DNA of 64,000 bases from Nonomuraea jiangxiensis (GTDB lineage: Bacteria; Actinomycetota; Actinomycetes; Streptosporangiales; Streptosporangiaceae). The translations under genes were made by a program, and so were the position numbers. A model generated the notes under the pieces. The model made no database searches and was not told where the DNA came from. It saw nothing but the letters and a program-made list of their open reading frames with translations. Numbering within the stretch: position 1 is the stretch's first letter; every line of letters begins with the position of its first letter. Positions 1-8,811 of this stretch are shown here, in pieces. The stretch lies in contig NZ_FNDJ01000003.1 in the NCBI RefSeq assembly GCF_900099965.1, forward strand, positions 496,001 through 560,000, written 5' to 3'.

Positions 1-315
1 CAGGTCACGCAGCGCCCGCCCGTCGATGTACTCGCTGGCGATGTAGGGCGTGTCGCCTTCGAGATCGGCCTCGATCACCCGGGCCGTGCAGAACGAGGCC
101 ACCCGCTGCGCCGCCTTCAACTCCCTGGCGAACCGCGACCGGGCGATGGTGTCACCGCTGAACTTCACGTGCAGCAGCTTGATCGCCGCACGCTCCCCCT
201 GATCGTTGACACCCAGGTAGACGATGCCCTGACCGCCTTCACCGACCCGTCCTGACAACCGGAACGACCCCAGCTCGGTGGGATCGCCGGTGACCAGCGG
301 CGAGATCTGCGGCAT
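1..315 (-). CDS. Serine/threonine protein kinase, N-terminal part (runs off the window)
   Basis: The 105 visible codons are the N-lobe of a Hanks-type kinase. The glycine-rich loop GEGGQG lies at residues 25-30, the ATP-anchoring Lys of AIK at about 46 and the helix-C Glu of FARE at about 65. The catalytic loop and the C-terminus lie beyond base 1. The ATG at 315 is preceded by GGGATGAGGA, a good ribosome binding site. It should phosphorylate Ser/Thr of proteins at the membrane or in the cytosol, but no substrate can be inferred. A 12-bp perfect palindrome lies about 80 bp upstream. Kinase family membership is clear; whether a transmembrane segment and sensor domain follow cannot be seen. Confidence 0.9.
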   Translation of the reverse strand, partial: MPQISPLVTGDPTELGSFRLSGRVGEGGQGIVYLGVNDQGERAAIKLLHVKFSGDTIARSRFARELKAAQRVASFCTARVIEADLEGDTPYIASEYIDGRALRDL

Positions 316-395
316 TCCTCATCCCCACGTTTGCTGAACCCCAACGAGGCAAACTTTACGACGCTCAGCAACTTCACAGGGATCCGTTAAAGGTT

Positions 396-407
396 CGTGA
401 CGTCACG
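396..407. promoter_or_regulatory. 12-bp perfect palindrome upstream of the kinase gene
   Basis: CGTGACGTCACG reads the same on both strands. It sits in the 136-bp gap between the deacetylase stop and the kinase start, about 80 bp before the kinase ATG. It could be a dimeric-repressor or activator site; no regulator can be named. Confidence 0.3.
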
Positions 408-451
408 GTTTGCCGCGTTCTCCGGGCCGGCGTGGGTCCGGCCAGGAGAAA

Positions 452-1483
452 CTAGTAGGCGAGGCTCCACGTGGCGTAGCTCTTGCGCAGGTACGGATTC
501 TTGTACTTCGGATACGCCACCGTCCTGACGTCACCGTCGGACGTGTACCGCATGTCCGGATTGTTCTTGAGCCAGTCGAGCCAGGCCGCCGAGCAGAACT
601 GGGCGCAGTCGCCCTTCTTCTCCATGACCTTGATGCGCGGGATGCCGGCCGGGTCGTACGACTTGCTGAACGGCGACGCGGCGGGCGTGTAACCGGCGAG
701 GAAGGCGCCCTTGTGGTTGTAGAGCTTGCCGCGCAGGGCCCACTCCTTCTTGCTCGGCTGGTTGCCGTACGGCAGGGCGATCGTGGTCGGGTTGGTGTAG
801 GACAGGCCGCTGATCTGCTGGGCGATCGAGCCGATCTGCTCCTCGACCTCCTTCTGCGAGCGTCCCCGCAGGTTGTGGTGGTCGCGGGTGTGGTTGCCGA
901 TCTCGAACCCGTTGTCCTTCAGCCACAGCAGGTACTGTGCCTGCTCCTCGCGGGTGGTCTTGCCGAACATGTCGCGCGTCACGTAGAACGTGGCGGCCGG
1001 GCGGAACCCCGGGTGCTTGGCGGCCACGTCCTTGAGGATCTGGACGGCGGTGTCCTTCTGGGGCACGCCCATCTCGTTCAGGGTGAGCTGGGACGGGGAG
1101 GAGTCGTCGAAGGTCAGCACCACGGGGTGCTTGCCGGCCGGGATGTCGATCTTGCCGGCCACCAGCTCGGCGGCCGTGATCGGCACGTAGTCCTCCCGGA
1201 TCAGCCTCTCCAGCTCCGCCCTGAACTGCTGCGGCGACCGGTCGTCCGTCGTGGCCGGCTTGGGCACGATCCGGTGGAACATCAGCACCGGGATCTGTCC
1301 CAGCTCGTTGGCCTTGACCTTGGCGGCCGCCTTGAGCTTGGCGGCCCGGCTCTCCTTGAGCTTCGCCGCGGCGTCGGCCTTGGTGTTGGTCAGCTTGGCC
1401 GATTCGGGCTCCGAGTTGCAGCCGGTCAGGATCGCGGCGGCGATCAGCCCCATTCCGGAACCGAGCAAAATTCCCAGTCGCAT
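452..1483 (-). CDS. Polysaccharide deacetylase (NodB/CE4) lipoprotein
   Basis: A 343-residue protein with a lipoprotein signal peptide (hydrophobic run, then LTGC with the lipid Cys at 22). A charged Ala/Lys-rich linker (about 30-60) leads to a NodB homology domain. The CE4 metal-binding motifs are present: TFDD at 124-127 and HTRDH at 198-202. The family removes N- or O-acetyl groups from peptidoglycan, chitin-like or other wall sugars, so this is probably a surface-anchored wall-modifying enzyme. The gene is monocistronic, with the kinase gene downstream on the same strand. The Ala/Lys-rich linker may lie in the wall or form a coiled helix. Exact substrate unknown. Confidence 0.85.
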   Translation of the reverse strand: MRLGILLGSGMGLIAAAILTGCNSEPESAKLTNTKADAAAKLKESRAAKLKAAAKVKANELGQIPVLMFHRIVPKPATTDDRSPQQFRAELERLIREDYVPITAAELVAGKIDIPAGKHPVVLTFDDSSPSQLTLNEMGVPQKDTAVQILKDVAAKHPGFRPAATFYVTRDMFGKTTREEQAQYLLWLKDNGFEIGNHTRDHHNLRGRSQKEVEEQIGSIAQQISGLSYTNPTTIALPYGNQPSKKEWALRGKLYNHKGAFLAGYTPAASPFSKSYDPAGIPRIKVMEKKGDCAQFCSAAWLDWLKNNPDMRYTSDGDVRTVAYPKYKNPYLRKSYATWSLAY

Positions 1484-1830
1484 CCGAACCCCCCCGAGTC
1501 ACGTACGACCGTTACGAGGTGGCTCTTACCCAACTGATCAACTGCACCACGCTGCCGGGAAGTCAAAAGATGGCCGGAAAATACGAAAGGACCGTCCCGG
1601 TGCCCTGCAAACTGACCCGATCAGCCTATTTACCGATCGGTATGCTGGGAGCCCGGCGTCCCAGGTCACCGCCACCGCGCCGACCCCAGCCCGCTCACCA
1701 CCCGCGAATCGCCGGCGAGATCCTTATCGCAATACGCACCGGGCCGAAAATGGCAATTCCGGTTCAGAACCGGGTACCTGCGAAACGGCCCCTACCTCGC
1801 GGCGTGACCGCGGGTAAGGGCCATATTCGA
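1484..1830. other. 347-bp intergenic region with palindrome
   Basis: No convincing gene is seen here. It holds the promoter region of the deacetylase gene (minus strand) and the 3' end of the icd transcript. A short imperfect stem (CGCGG/CCGCG near 1798-1816) follows icd but has no T-run. The main recognisable element is the palindrome at 1631-1642. Confidence 0.6.
1631..1642. promoter_or_regulatory. 12-bp perfect palindrome, candidate operator
   Basis: TACCGATCGGTA is a perfect palindrome about 148 bp upstream of the deacetylase start. ACCGATCGGT-like cores are common in TetR-family operators in actinomycetes (family knowledge). No TetR gene lies in this window. Confidence 0.3.
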
Positions 1831-3048
1831 CTAGGCGGACATCTTCTTCTTGAGGTTCTCGTCCAGCGCCGCCAGGAAGTCCTGAGTGGTCAGCCACTCG
1901 GCGTCGCCACCGACCAGGAGCGCCAGGTCCTTGGTCATCTGGCCGCCCTCGACGGTCTCGATGCAGACCTCCTCCAGCTTGTTCGCGAAGTCGGTCACGG
2001 CGGGGGTGCCGTCGAGCTTGCCGCGGTGCGCCAGCCCGCGGGTCCACGCGAAGATGGAGGCGATGGGGTTGGTGGAGGTGGGCTTGCCCTGCTGGTGCTG
2101 ACGGTAGTGACGGGTCACCGTGCCGTGCGCGGCCTCGGCCTCGACCGTCTGGCCGTCGGGGGTCATCAGGACCGAGGTCATCAGGCCGAGCGAGCCGAAG
2201 CCCTGGGCCACCGTGTCCGACTGCACGTCGCCGTCGTAGTTCTTCGCGGCCCAGACGTAACCGCCCTCCCACTTCAGCGCCGCGGCGACCATGTCGTCGA
2301 TGAGGCGGTGCTCGTACGTGAGCCCGGCCTGCTCGAAGTCGGCCTTGAATTCCGTCTCGTACACCTCGGCGAAGATGTCCTTGAAGCGGCCGTCGTACGC
2401 CTTGAGGATGGTGTTCTTCGTCGAGAGGTAGACCGGGTAGTTGCGGGCCAGGCCGTAGCGCATCGACGCCCTGGCGAAGTCGCGGATCGACTCGTCCAGG
2501 TTGTACATCGCCAGTGCGACGCCGCTGCCGGGGAAGTCGTACACGTCGAGCTCGATCGGCTCGGAGCCGTCCTTCGGCGTGTACGTGAGGGTGAGCGTGC
2601 CCTCGCCGGGGATCTTCAGGTCGGTCGCGCGATACTGGTCGCCGAAGGCGTGACGGCCGACGACGATCGGCTTGGTCCAGCCCGGGACGAGCCGCGGCAC
2701 GTTCGACATGATGATCGGCTCGCGGAAGATGACGCCGCCGAGGATGTTGCGGATGGTCCCGTTGGGGGACTTCCACATCTTCTTGAGGCCGAACTCCTCG
2801 ACCCGCGCCTCGTCCGGCGTGATGGTGGCGCATTTCACGCCGACGCCGTGCTTCTTGATGGCGTTGGCCGCGTCGATGGTGACCTGGTCGTCCGTGGCGT
2901 CGCGGTGCTCGATGCCGAGGTCGTAATACTTCAGGTCGACATCGAGGTAGGGCAGGATCAGCTGGTCCTTGATGAACTGCCAGATGATCCGGGTCATCTC
3001 GTCGCCGTCAAGCTCGACGACGGGGCCCTCCACCTTGATCTTGGGCAT
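1831..3048 (-). CDS. icd: NADP-dependent isocitrate dehydrogenase
   Basis: At 405 residues it matches the homodimeric, eukaryote-like type II IDH family. The N-terminus [20 protein letters not shown] is characteristic, and the substrate-binding Ser lies in the segment KSPNGTIRN. It oxidatively decarboxylates isocitrate to 2-oxoglutarate and supplies NADPH in the cytosolic TCA cycle. The gene is the third in a minus-strand run with citrate synthase and DUF3017 (gaps of about 50 bp), so two successive-step TCA enzymes may share a transcript. The ATG at 3048 has a GGGGAA ribosome binding site. No unusual features. Confidence 0.96.
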   Translation of the reverse strand: MPKIKVEGPVVELDGDEMTRIIWQFIKDQLILPYLDVDLKYYDLGIEHRDATDDQVTIDAANAIKKHGVGVKCATITPDEARVEEFGLKKMWKSPNGTIRNILGGVIFREPIIMSNVPRLVPGWTKPIVVGRHAFGDQYRATDLKIPGEGTLTLTYTPKDGSEPIELDVYDFPGSGVALAMYNLDESIRDFARASMRYGLARNYPVYLSTKNTILKAYDGRFKDIFAEVYETEFKADFEQAGLTYEHRLIDDMVAAALKWEGGYVWAAKNYDGDVQSDTVAQGFGSLGLMTSVLMTPDGQTVEAEAAHGTVTRHYRQHQQGKPTSTNPIASIFAWTRGLAHRGKLDGTPAVTDFANKLEEVCIETVEGGQMTKDLALLVGGDAEWLTTQDFLAALDENLKKKMSA

Positions 3049-3101
3049 GCGAATGGTTCCCCTTCGATGAATTGATGCGTTGAGGCTATCGGACCGTCAG
3101 G

Positions 3102-3416
3102 TCAACCGCCCAAAAGGGACAGGATCAGGGCCTTGAGCTCGTTGTTGTAGAGCAACAACGAGGTCAGGACCAACACGAATCCGAACCCTGCCAGCGTGAT
3201 GACGTCGCTCACCTTGCTGCGCACGGCCATGGCCCCGCCGTATCCGGCGAAGCGCAGGGCGGCGGCGACCATGATGACGGCGCCCAGCGTGAACCCGCCC
3301 CAGCGCGGGTCCACGACGAAGGTCACGAGCACGCCGATGACCGCACCCGCCAGGATCAGCGGGTACGGCCCCCAGCTCTCACGTTCGGTCCGATCGCTCA
3401 ACGCGCCTGGCCGCAT
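3102..3416 (-). CDS. DUF3017 small membrane protein
   Basis: A 104-residue protein with three hydrophobic segments (about 17-35, 42-60 and 74-98) and a charged N-terminus. It resembles the actinobacterial DUF3017 family, which in Streptomyces is usually found next to folD, mdh and icd (recalled synteny). Here it lies between citrate synthase and icd on the same strand. An integral membrane location is likely; the function is unknown. Confidence 0.75.
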   Translation of the reverse strand: MRPGALSDRTERESWGPYPLILAGAVIGVLVTFVVDPRWGGFTLGAVIMVAAALRFAGYGGAMAVRSKVSDVITLAGFGFVLVLTSLLLYNNELKALILSLLGG

Positions 3417-3465
3417 TCGCTACGGGCCTGCGTCGGCATCGCTCTCACTCTCTCCAACCTCGAGC

Positions 3466-4587
3466 TCATCGCTCGTCGATCGGCTTCCACTTCTGGTCGG
3501 TCTCGCCGATGTACTCGCTGTCCGGGCGGATCAGCCGGTTGTCGGCGTGCTGCTCGATGACGTGGGCCGTCCAGCCCGACATGCGGCTGATCGAGAAGAC
3601 CGGCGTGAACAGGTCGGTCGGGATGCCCAGGTAGTGGTAGACCGAGGCCGCGTAGAAGTCGACGTTCGGGTAGAGGCCCTTCGTCTCGAAGACGACCTCC
3701 TCCATTTCCTTGGACATCCGATAGTAGGCGTCATCGCCACTGCTCTCGCCCAGTTCGGCGGACATCCTGCGCAGGTGGGTAGCGCGGGGGTCCTCCGTCT
3801 TGTAGACGCGGTGGCCGAAGCCCATGATCTTCTCGCCCGCGGCCAGCTTGTCGCGTACGGCCTGGGCCACACCACCCGGGGACAGCGACTCCAGGGTCTT
3901 CATGACCTGCTCGTTCGCTCCGCCGTGCAGCGGGCCCTTGAGGGTGCCGATGGCGGCGACGATGGCGGAGTGCATGTCCGACAGCGTCGCGGCGCAGACC
4001 CGGGCGGCGAAGGTGGAGGCGTTCATGGTGTGGTCGGCGTGCAGCACCAGGCACTCGTCGAAGATCTCGACCTCGCGGGGGTCGGGCGTGCGCCCGGTGA
4101 CCTGCAGCAGGAAGTTCGCGGCGATGCTCAGTGAGGGATCGGGGGCGGGGACCTCGCCACCTGTCCTGGCGGCGTGGTAGCGGGCGACCAACAGAGGTTG
4201 CTGCGCGGTCAGCCTGGCGGCCTTGCGCAGGTTGGCGTCGGGGGCGATGGAGTCCTTGTCCGGGTCGTCGGCAGCCGACAGCGAGACCAGAGAGCGCAGT
4301 GCCTCCATGGGTTTCTGTTTCTCGGCGATTTCCGCGATGTTCGCCGACACCAGGGCACCCAGCTCCCTGCCCCGCGCCAGCTCCGCGCCGTAGGCGTCCA
4401 GCTCGGAGCGGGTGGGCAGCTTGCCGTGCTGGAGCAGGTGTGCGGTCTCTTCGAACGTCGCGCGGCCGGCCAGGTCGTGGATGTCGTATCCGCGGTAGAA
4501 CAGGCGACCGGCCTTTCCGTCAATGTCGCTCAGCGCTGTGGACGCCGCGACGACATCGGCCAGACCTTTCGTGGGCTTGTCCGCCAT
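3466..4587 (-). CDS. gltA: Citrate synthase (2-methylcitrate synthase-like family)
   Basis: A 373-residue short-type citrate synthase. The expected active-site residues are present: His221 in HGGANE, His259 in GFGHRVYK and Asp310 in VDFYAASVYHYLG. It condenses acetyl-CoA with oxaloacetate. Short actinobacterial forms may also accept propionyl-CoA, and no prp genes are nearby to favour that. It is first in a minus-strand run with DUF3017 and icd. The start at 4587 has a strong GGAGGAA ribosome binding site. It diverges from the FHA gene over 181 bp. Confidence 0.94.
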   Translation of the reverse strand: MADKPTKGLADVVAASTALSDIDGKAGRLFYRGYDIHDLAGRATFEETAHLLQHGKLPTRSELDAYGAELARGRELGALVSANIAEIAEKQKPMEALRSLVSLSAADDPDKDSIAPDANLRKAARLTAQQPLLVARYHAARTGGEVPAPDPSLSIAANFLLQVTGRTPDPREVEIFDECLVLHADHTMNASTFAARVCAATLSDMHSAIVAAIGTLKGPLHGGANEQVMKTLESLSPGGVAQAVRDKLAAGEKIMGFGHRVYKTEDPRATHLRRMSAELGESSGDDAYYRMSKEMEEVVFETKGLYPNVDFYAASVYHYLGIPTDLFTPVFSISRMSGWTAHVIEQHADNRLIRPDSEYIGETDQKWKPIDER

Positions 4588-4768
4588 GAGTGTTTCCTCC
4601 GCTTATCTTCGTCCGAAGTCTACCCGTGAGCAGGCAAAACCGTCCGCAAAGGTCCAGACCAATTTCACGCCGGATTCTCCTTTCGGCAAAGGCGATTCCG
4701 CATCCCCTCGTTTGGGTAAGCCGGAGCTGTAGTAATAGTTACGGCGGGCTACCTGGGGAGGAACTGCC

Positions 4769-5416
4769 GTGGAGGGGCCGTTCATACGCATCGAGGACAC
4801 TGGTGAGGTGGTCCCGTTGCGCCCCGAGATCACGACGGTCGGGAGAGGCCGAGGTGTCGACATCCGGCTCACCGATCCCAGCGTGTCTCGACTCCATGCC
4901 GAGTTCGTCAGACGAGGACCCTACCTGTATGTCGTCGACCTGGGGCTGTCCAGGAACGGCACGCGGGTGAACGGCAGGCCGATCGCCCGGAGGGTTCTCG
5001 ACGACGGCGACGTCGTCTCGTTCGGCGCGGCGCGGGGTCGCATCGGTGGAGTCCCCCGTGAGGACTTCACCCCCGAGGTCGAGCTGCGCAGGGCGGCCGC
5101 GCCCGAGCTGACCAGACGCGAGGTCGACGTGCTGACCTCGCTCTGCAGGCCGGCGCTGTCGGACGAGGCGTTCGTCGCCCCGGCGACGGCACGCGAGATC
5201 GCCGACGACCTGGTCGTGACGGAGGCCGCGGTCAAGCAGCATCTCCTGCGGCTCTACCAGAAGTTCAGGATTCCCGAGGGCACCAACCGGCGCACGCGCC
5301 TCGCCAACGAGGTCGTCGCGCTCGGCCTGGTCCGCCCGACCCCCGTGGTGCCGCCACAGAGGTCGTCGGGAGCCGCCGCCGAGCAGCCTTCGACTGCTGG
5401 ACGTAGGGCTTCGTAG
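4769..5416 (+). CDS. FHA domain protein with C-terminal winged-HTH-like region
   Basis: A 215-residue protein. An FHA domain occupies about residues 6-90, with the phosphothreonine-binding elements GR (25-26), SVSRLH (38-43) and NGT (63-65). A second region (about 113-185, LTRREVDVL through AAVKQHLLRLYQKF) looks like the C-terminal HTH of response regulators. The tail is low complexity. It probably reads out Ser/Thr phosphorylation and may bind DNA, so it could link kinases to transcription. GTG start with GGGGAGGA ahead of it. Streptomyces encodes similar FHA-HTH proteins. Partner kinase and target are unknown. Confidence 0.8.
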   Translation: MEGPFIRIEDTGEVVPLRPEITTVGRGRGVDIRLTDPSVSRLHAEFVRRGPYLYVVDLGLSRNGTRVNGRPIARRVLDDGDVVSFGAARGRIGGVPREDFTPEVELRRAAAPELTRREVDVLTSLCRPALSDEAFVAPATAREIADDLVVTEAAVKQHLLRLYQKFRIPEGTNRRTRLANEVVALGLVRPTPVVPPQRSSGAAAEQPSTAGRRAS

Positions 5417-5750
5417 GCACGGGAGACCGCGGCCGGGTGGCGGACCGCCGAGCGCGGCCCACCACGAGACCAGTTCGCGACCGGGGCTTCGGCGAGGGGT
5501 TCCGGCAGCGTCCAGAGCCTGGACCTGACCGTGCTCGTCACCGTGCTCATCACCGTGCCCGCCCCCGGGCACGGTGACGAGCGGGGTGCGCACCCGGCAC
5601 GGTGACGAGCGAGTGCGCATCAACCGGCGCGCTCACTCGGCACCGTGACGAGCGCGGTCCACGCATCACCTGGGCGCGCCGGGCTCGTCACCGGCCGGGA
5701 AAGCGGCCGGCGACGCGGGCGGGCGCAGCCTGCCCGGCGACCGGATGCGG
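5417..5750. other. Convergent intergenic region with repeats and hairpin
   Basis: This 334-bp gap lies between convergent genes. A 16-bp element, GGCAC(G/C)GTGACGAGCG, occurs three times (5568-5583, 5596-5611, 5639-5654; the last has one change). A 12-bp tandem pair GTGCTC(G/A)TCACC lies at 5531-5554, which is the same element inverted. No gene is convincing here. Confidence 0.65.
5545..5582. terminator. Hairpin between convergent genes, likely bidirectional terminator
   Basis: Two 17-nt arms (5545-5561 and 5566-5582) pair with one mismatch around a CCCC loop. There is no T-run on either strand, so termination is inferred from the position between the FHA gene and the family-10-like glycosidase gene. 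Confidence 0.55.
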
Positions 5751-7286
5751 TCAGATCACCCGGAAGGCGTTGCTGGGCTCGCTGGTCCGGTTGGCGCGGT
5801 CCACCGCCACCGCGTAATAGTGGTGACCACGCCCGCCGTCGGGGTCCGTCCAGCGGACCTGCCGGTCGCCGGGCACCACGGCCACCAGGTTGCGGGCGTC
5901 GGCGAAGGCGCCGGCGGGCGCGTGCCCGTCGAACCGGTGGATGGCGAACAGGAACGGCTCGTCCCTGCCGGTGGCCACGGCCCGCACCTCGACCCCGCCG
6001 GAGCGGCGCAGCGCGTACGCCAGCACCGGGCGCCGGGGCGGCTCCCCGTCGGCCAGCCGGGGCAGCACGGGCGCCAGCGCGGGCCGCTGGTAGTGGTCGC
6101 GGACCGCGGTCGAGACCGAGCCGAGCCGGTCCACCCTGACGTCGTTGGCGTTGTACCAGATGTCCCCGCCGATCTCGGGGTGGTTCCGGTTGAGGGTCAG
6201 GTGCCTGGACAGCTCGCCCGGGACCTGCCACTCGGCCGCCTGCGCGGGATCGCCCGCCTTGTACGCGGCCTGCCCGATCCACAGCAGCGTCTTCGTGCCG
6301 CTGGCCACGTCGGACCACCACGGGACCAGCTTGGAGTAGTCGGCCGGCGGCTGACCGATGTACCAGTAGAGCTGCGGCGCGATGTAGTCCAGCCAGCCCT
6401 GCTTGACCCAGCCGCGGGTGTCGGCGTGCAGGTTGTCGTACGACTGCCCGCCGTTGGTGTCGGAGCCGAGCGGGTCGGTGCCCTTGTTGCGCCAGATGCC
6501 CGACGGGCTGATGCCCCAGGCGATGTCCGGCTTGGCCGCGCGCACGCGCTGCTGCATCTCCCGCACCATGAGGTCGACGTTGTTCCGCCGCCAGGCGGCC
6601 AGGTCGGGGAAGCCCGCCCCGTACCGGGCGAACGCGGCGCTGTCGTCGAAGGCCGTGGTGTTGACCGGGTAGAAGTAGTCGTCGAAGTGCAGGCCGTCGA
6701 TGTCGTAGCGGGTGACCGCGTCCATCATCGCGTCCTGGCAGAACTTCCGCACCTCCGGCAGGCCGGGGTTGTAGTAGAGCTTCCCGCCGAACGGCACGAT
6801 CCAGTCAGGATGCCGGCGTCCCGGGTGGTCGGGGTGCAGCTGGGCCGGGTCGCCCTGCATCGAGACCCGGTACGGGTTGAACCACCCGTGGAAGGCCAGC
6901 CCCCGCCTGTGCGCCTCCGACACGGCGAACCCGAGCGGGTCGTACCCGGGATCCTGCCCCTGGGTGCCGGTCAGATACTGTGACCAGGGCTCGAACGGCG
7001 ACGGCCAGAACGCGTCCGCCGTCGGCCTGATCTGCACGAACACCGAGTTGAGCCGGCGCTGCACGGCCAGGTCCAGCCAGGCGAGATATTCGGCCTTCTG
7101 CTGGTCGGCGGACAACCCGGGCCTCGACGGCCAGTTGATGTTGGCCACGGAGGCGATCCACATGCCCCGCATCTGGTGCAGCGGCGGGGCGTCGTCGCCG
7201 GCGTCGGCGGCGTAGGCGGGCAGCGGGACCGCGGTGGTGGCGGCGGCGAGGGCGAGACCCTTCAGGAGAGTCCTTCTGCTGGGCAT
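5751..7286 (-). CDS. Tat-exported family 10-like glycosyl hydrolase (GHL10/YddW type)
   Basis: A 511-residue protein with a twin-arginine signal (SRRTLLKG, then a hydrophobic stretch to AYAAD). A TIM-barrel-like domain (about 38-340) starts with the typical MRGMWIASVANINWPS and contains GLHFDDYFYP and the metal- or substrate-facing WYIGQPPADY. A fibronectin-III-like tail (about 400-511) follows. The family is thought to cleave de-N-acetylated or lactyl-containing wall glycans, but few members are characterised. It is divergently transcribed from nagZ-murR, sharing an 88-bp promoter region that contains an inverted repeat, so co-regulation and a role in wall-sugar release are likely. The catalytic residues were not assigned. 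Confidence 0.83.
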   Translation of the reverse strand: MPSRRTLLKGLALAAATTAVPLPAYAADAGDDAPPLHQMRGMWIASVANINWPSRPGLSADQQKAEYLAWLDLAVQRRLNSVFVQIRPTADAFWPSPFEPWSQYLTGTQGQDPGYDPLGFAVSEAHRRGLAFHGWFNPYRVSMQGDPAQLHPDHPGRRHPDWIVPFGGKLYYNPGLPEVRKFCQDAMMDAVTRYDIDGLHFDDYFYPVNTTAFDDSAAFARYGAGFPDLAAWRRNNVDLMVREMQQRVRAAKPDIAWGISPSGIWRNKGTDPLGSDTNGGQSYDNLHADTRGWVKQGWLDYIAPQLYWYIGQPPADYSKLVPWWSDVASGTKTLLWIGQAAYKAGDPAQAAEWQVPGELSRHLTLNRNHPEIGGDIWYNANDVRVDRLGSVSTAVRDHYQRPALAPVLPRLADGEPPRRPVLAYALRRSGGVEVRAVATGRDEPFLFAIHRFDGHAPAGAFADARNLVAVVPGDRQVRWTDPDGGRGHHYYAVAVDRANRTSEPSNAFRVI

Positions 7287-7337
7287 GGGGGGTGGCCTCT
7301 CGAAAGCAGTTGTGTCGAGGGCGACGATGACAGAAAA

Positions 7338-7367
7338 TTACCTTCATATCAACAACCGTGAAGGAAA
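7338..7367. promoter_or_regulatory. Inverted repeat, candidate MurR/RpiR operator
   Basis: TTACCTTCA (7338-7346) and TGAAGGAAA (7359-7367) form an inverted repeat with 8 of 9 pairs and a 12-nt spacer. It lies between the divergent glycosidase and nagZ genes. Its right arm overlaps the nagZ ribosome binding site (GAAGGAAA), a place where a bound repressor would block expression. Confidence 0.5.
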
Positions 7368-7374
7368 CTGCCGA

Positions 7375-8811
7375 ATGACCAGTGACCTGGACAGACTGGC
7401 GACAACCGTCCTGCATCCCGGCTTCGACGGTACGTCCGTCCCCGACTGGATGCGCAGGGCTCTCGGCGAGGGCCTCGGCGGTGTCGTCCTGTTCGCCCGC
7501 AACGCCATCGACGAGCGACTCGTACGGTCTGTCCGGGCCGAGCACCCGGGCGCGGTGATCGCGATCGACGAGGAGGGCGGGTCCGTCACCCGGCTGGAGG
7601 TCGAGGCGGGCAGTTCCTTCCCCGGCAACCGGGCACTGGGCGTGGTGGACGACGTCGAGCTCACCCGCCGGGTCGGCCGCCAGATCGGCCGGATGCTCGG
7701 CGAGCTGGACATCACGCTGGACTACGCCCCCTCCGCCGACGTGAACTCCAACCCGGCCAACCCCGTGATCGGCGTGCGCTCGTTCGGCCCGGATCCCGGC
7801 CTGGTCGCCCGGCACACCGTCGCCTTCGTGGACGGGGTGCAGGGGGCGGGCGTGGCCGCCTGCGCCAAGCACTTTCCCGGCCACGGCGACACGGTCACCG
7901 ACTCCCATCTGGCGCTCCCGACCGTACACGCCTCCCGCGAGGTGCTCTTCGAGCGTGACCTGCCGCCGTTCAGGGCCGCGATCGACGCCGGGGTGCGTGC
8001 CGTCATGTCCGGCCACCTGCTCATCCCCGCGCTCGATCCGGAGCTGCCGGCGACGCTGAGCCGTACCGCCATGACCGAGCTCCTGAGGGGCGAACTCGGC
8101 TTCGACGGGATGCTCGTCACCGACGCGATCGAGATGCGGGCGGTGGCCGCCATGTTCGCCCCCGGCGAGATCGTGGTGCGGGCGCTCAACGCGGGCGTGG
8201 ACGCCGTCTGCGTGGGGCTGACCAGCGAGGACGGCCTGCGCGAGATGCGCGACGCGATCGTGACGGCGGTCCGCGCCGGGGTCCTGCCCGAGGAGCGGCT
8301 GGCGGAGGCGGCCACGCGGGTGCGCGAGCTGTCCAGCTGGTACGCCGGCCAGTCCGCGCTGCGTGACAAGGCCCGCGCCGACCTCGACGAGGGCGTGGGC
8401 CTGGCGGTGGCCAGGGCGGCGCTGACCGCGACCGGCACCGCCGCGCTCGGCGGCCGGGCGCCGCTCGTGATCGAGGTCAACACCCGTCTGAGCCAGGCCG
8501 TGGACCCCGCCACGCCGACCGGCGTCACGGCTGCCCTGACCGCGCTGCTCCCGGGCACCGCCAGGGTTCGGATGGAGCCGGACGGCGAGCTGCCGGAGCT
8601 CGCCGGCGAGCGGCCCGTGGTGCTGGTGGTGCACGACGCCGCCCGGCACGCGTGGGTGCGCGAAGCCGTGGCCGGGGCGGTGGCCCGCCGGCCTGACGTC
8701 ATCGTGGTCGACACCGGCATCCCGGACGAGCCGTCCGGTGCGGCGCACGTGGCCACCCACGGGATCTCCCGGGTGTCCGCGCGGGCGGCGGCCGAATGGC
8801 TGACCCGGTGA
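7375..8811 (+). CDS. nagZ: Beta-N-acetylhexosaminidase, glycoside hydrolase family 3 (NagZ-like)
   Basis: From the ATG at 7375, preceded by GAAGGAAA at 7 nt spacing, the protein has 479 residues. The NagZ loop KHFPGHGDTVTDSH (165-178) carries the general acid/base Asp-His pair, and the nucleophile Asp250 lies in GMLVTDAIEM. The enzyme removes terminal GlcNAc from muropeptides or chito-oligosaccharides. No signal peptide is seen, so it is probably cytosolic. A C-terminal extension of about 130 residues follows the barrel. Upstream in-frame starts exist back to 7234, but they would overlap the divergent gene and lack a ribosome binding site. The next gene, a MurR-type regulator, overlaps its end by 16 bp. 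Confidence 0.88.
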   Translation: MTSDLDRLATTVLHPGFDGTSVPDWMRRALGEGLGGVVLFARNAIDERLVRSVRAEHPGAVIAIDEEGGSVTRLEVEAGSSFPGNRALGVVDDVELTRRVGRQIGRMLGELDITLDYAPSADVNSNPANPVIGVRSFGPDPGLVARHTVAFVDGVQGAGVAACAKHFPGHGDTVTDSHLALPTVHASREVLFERDLPPFRAAIDAGVRAVMSGHLLIPALDPELPATLSRTAMTELLRGELGFDGMLVTDAIEMRAVAAMFAPGEIVVRALNAGVDAVCVGLTSEDGLREMRDAIVTAVRAGVLPEERLAEAATRVRELSSWYAGQSALRDKARADLDEGVGLAVARAALTATGTAALGGRAPLVIEVNTRLSQAVDPATPTGVTAALTALLPGTARVRMEPDGELPELAGERPVVLVVHDAARHAWVREAVAGAVARRPDVIVVDTGIPDEPSGAAHVATHGISRVSARAAAEWLTR

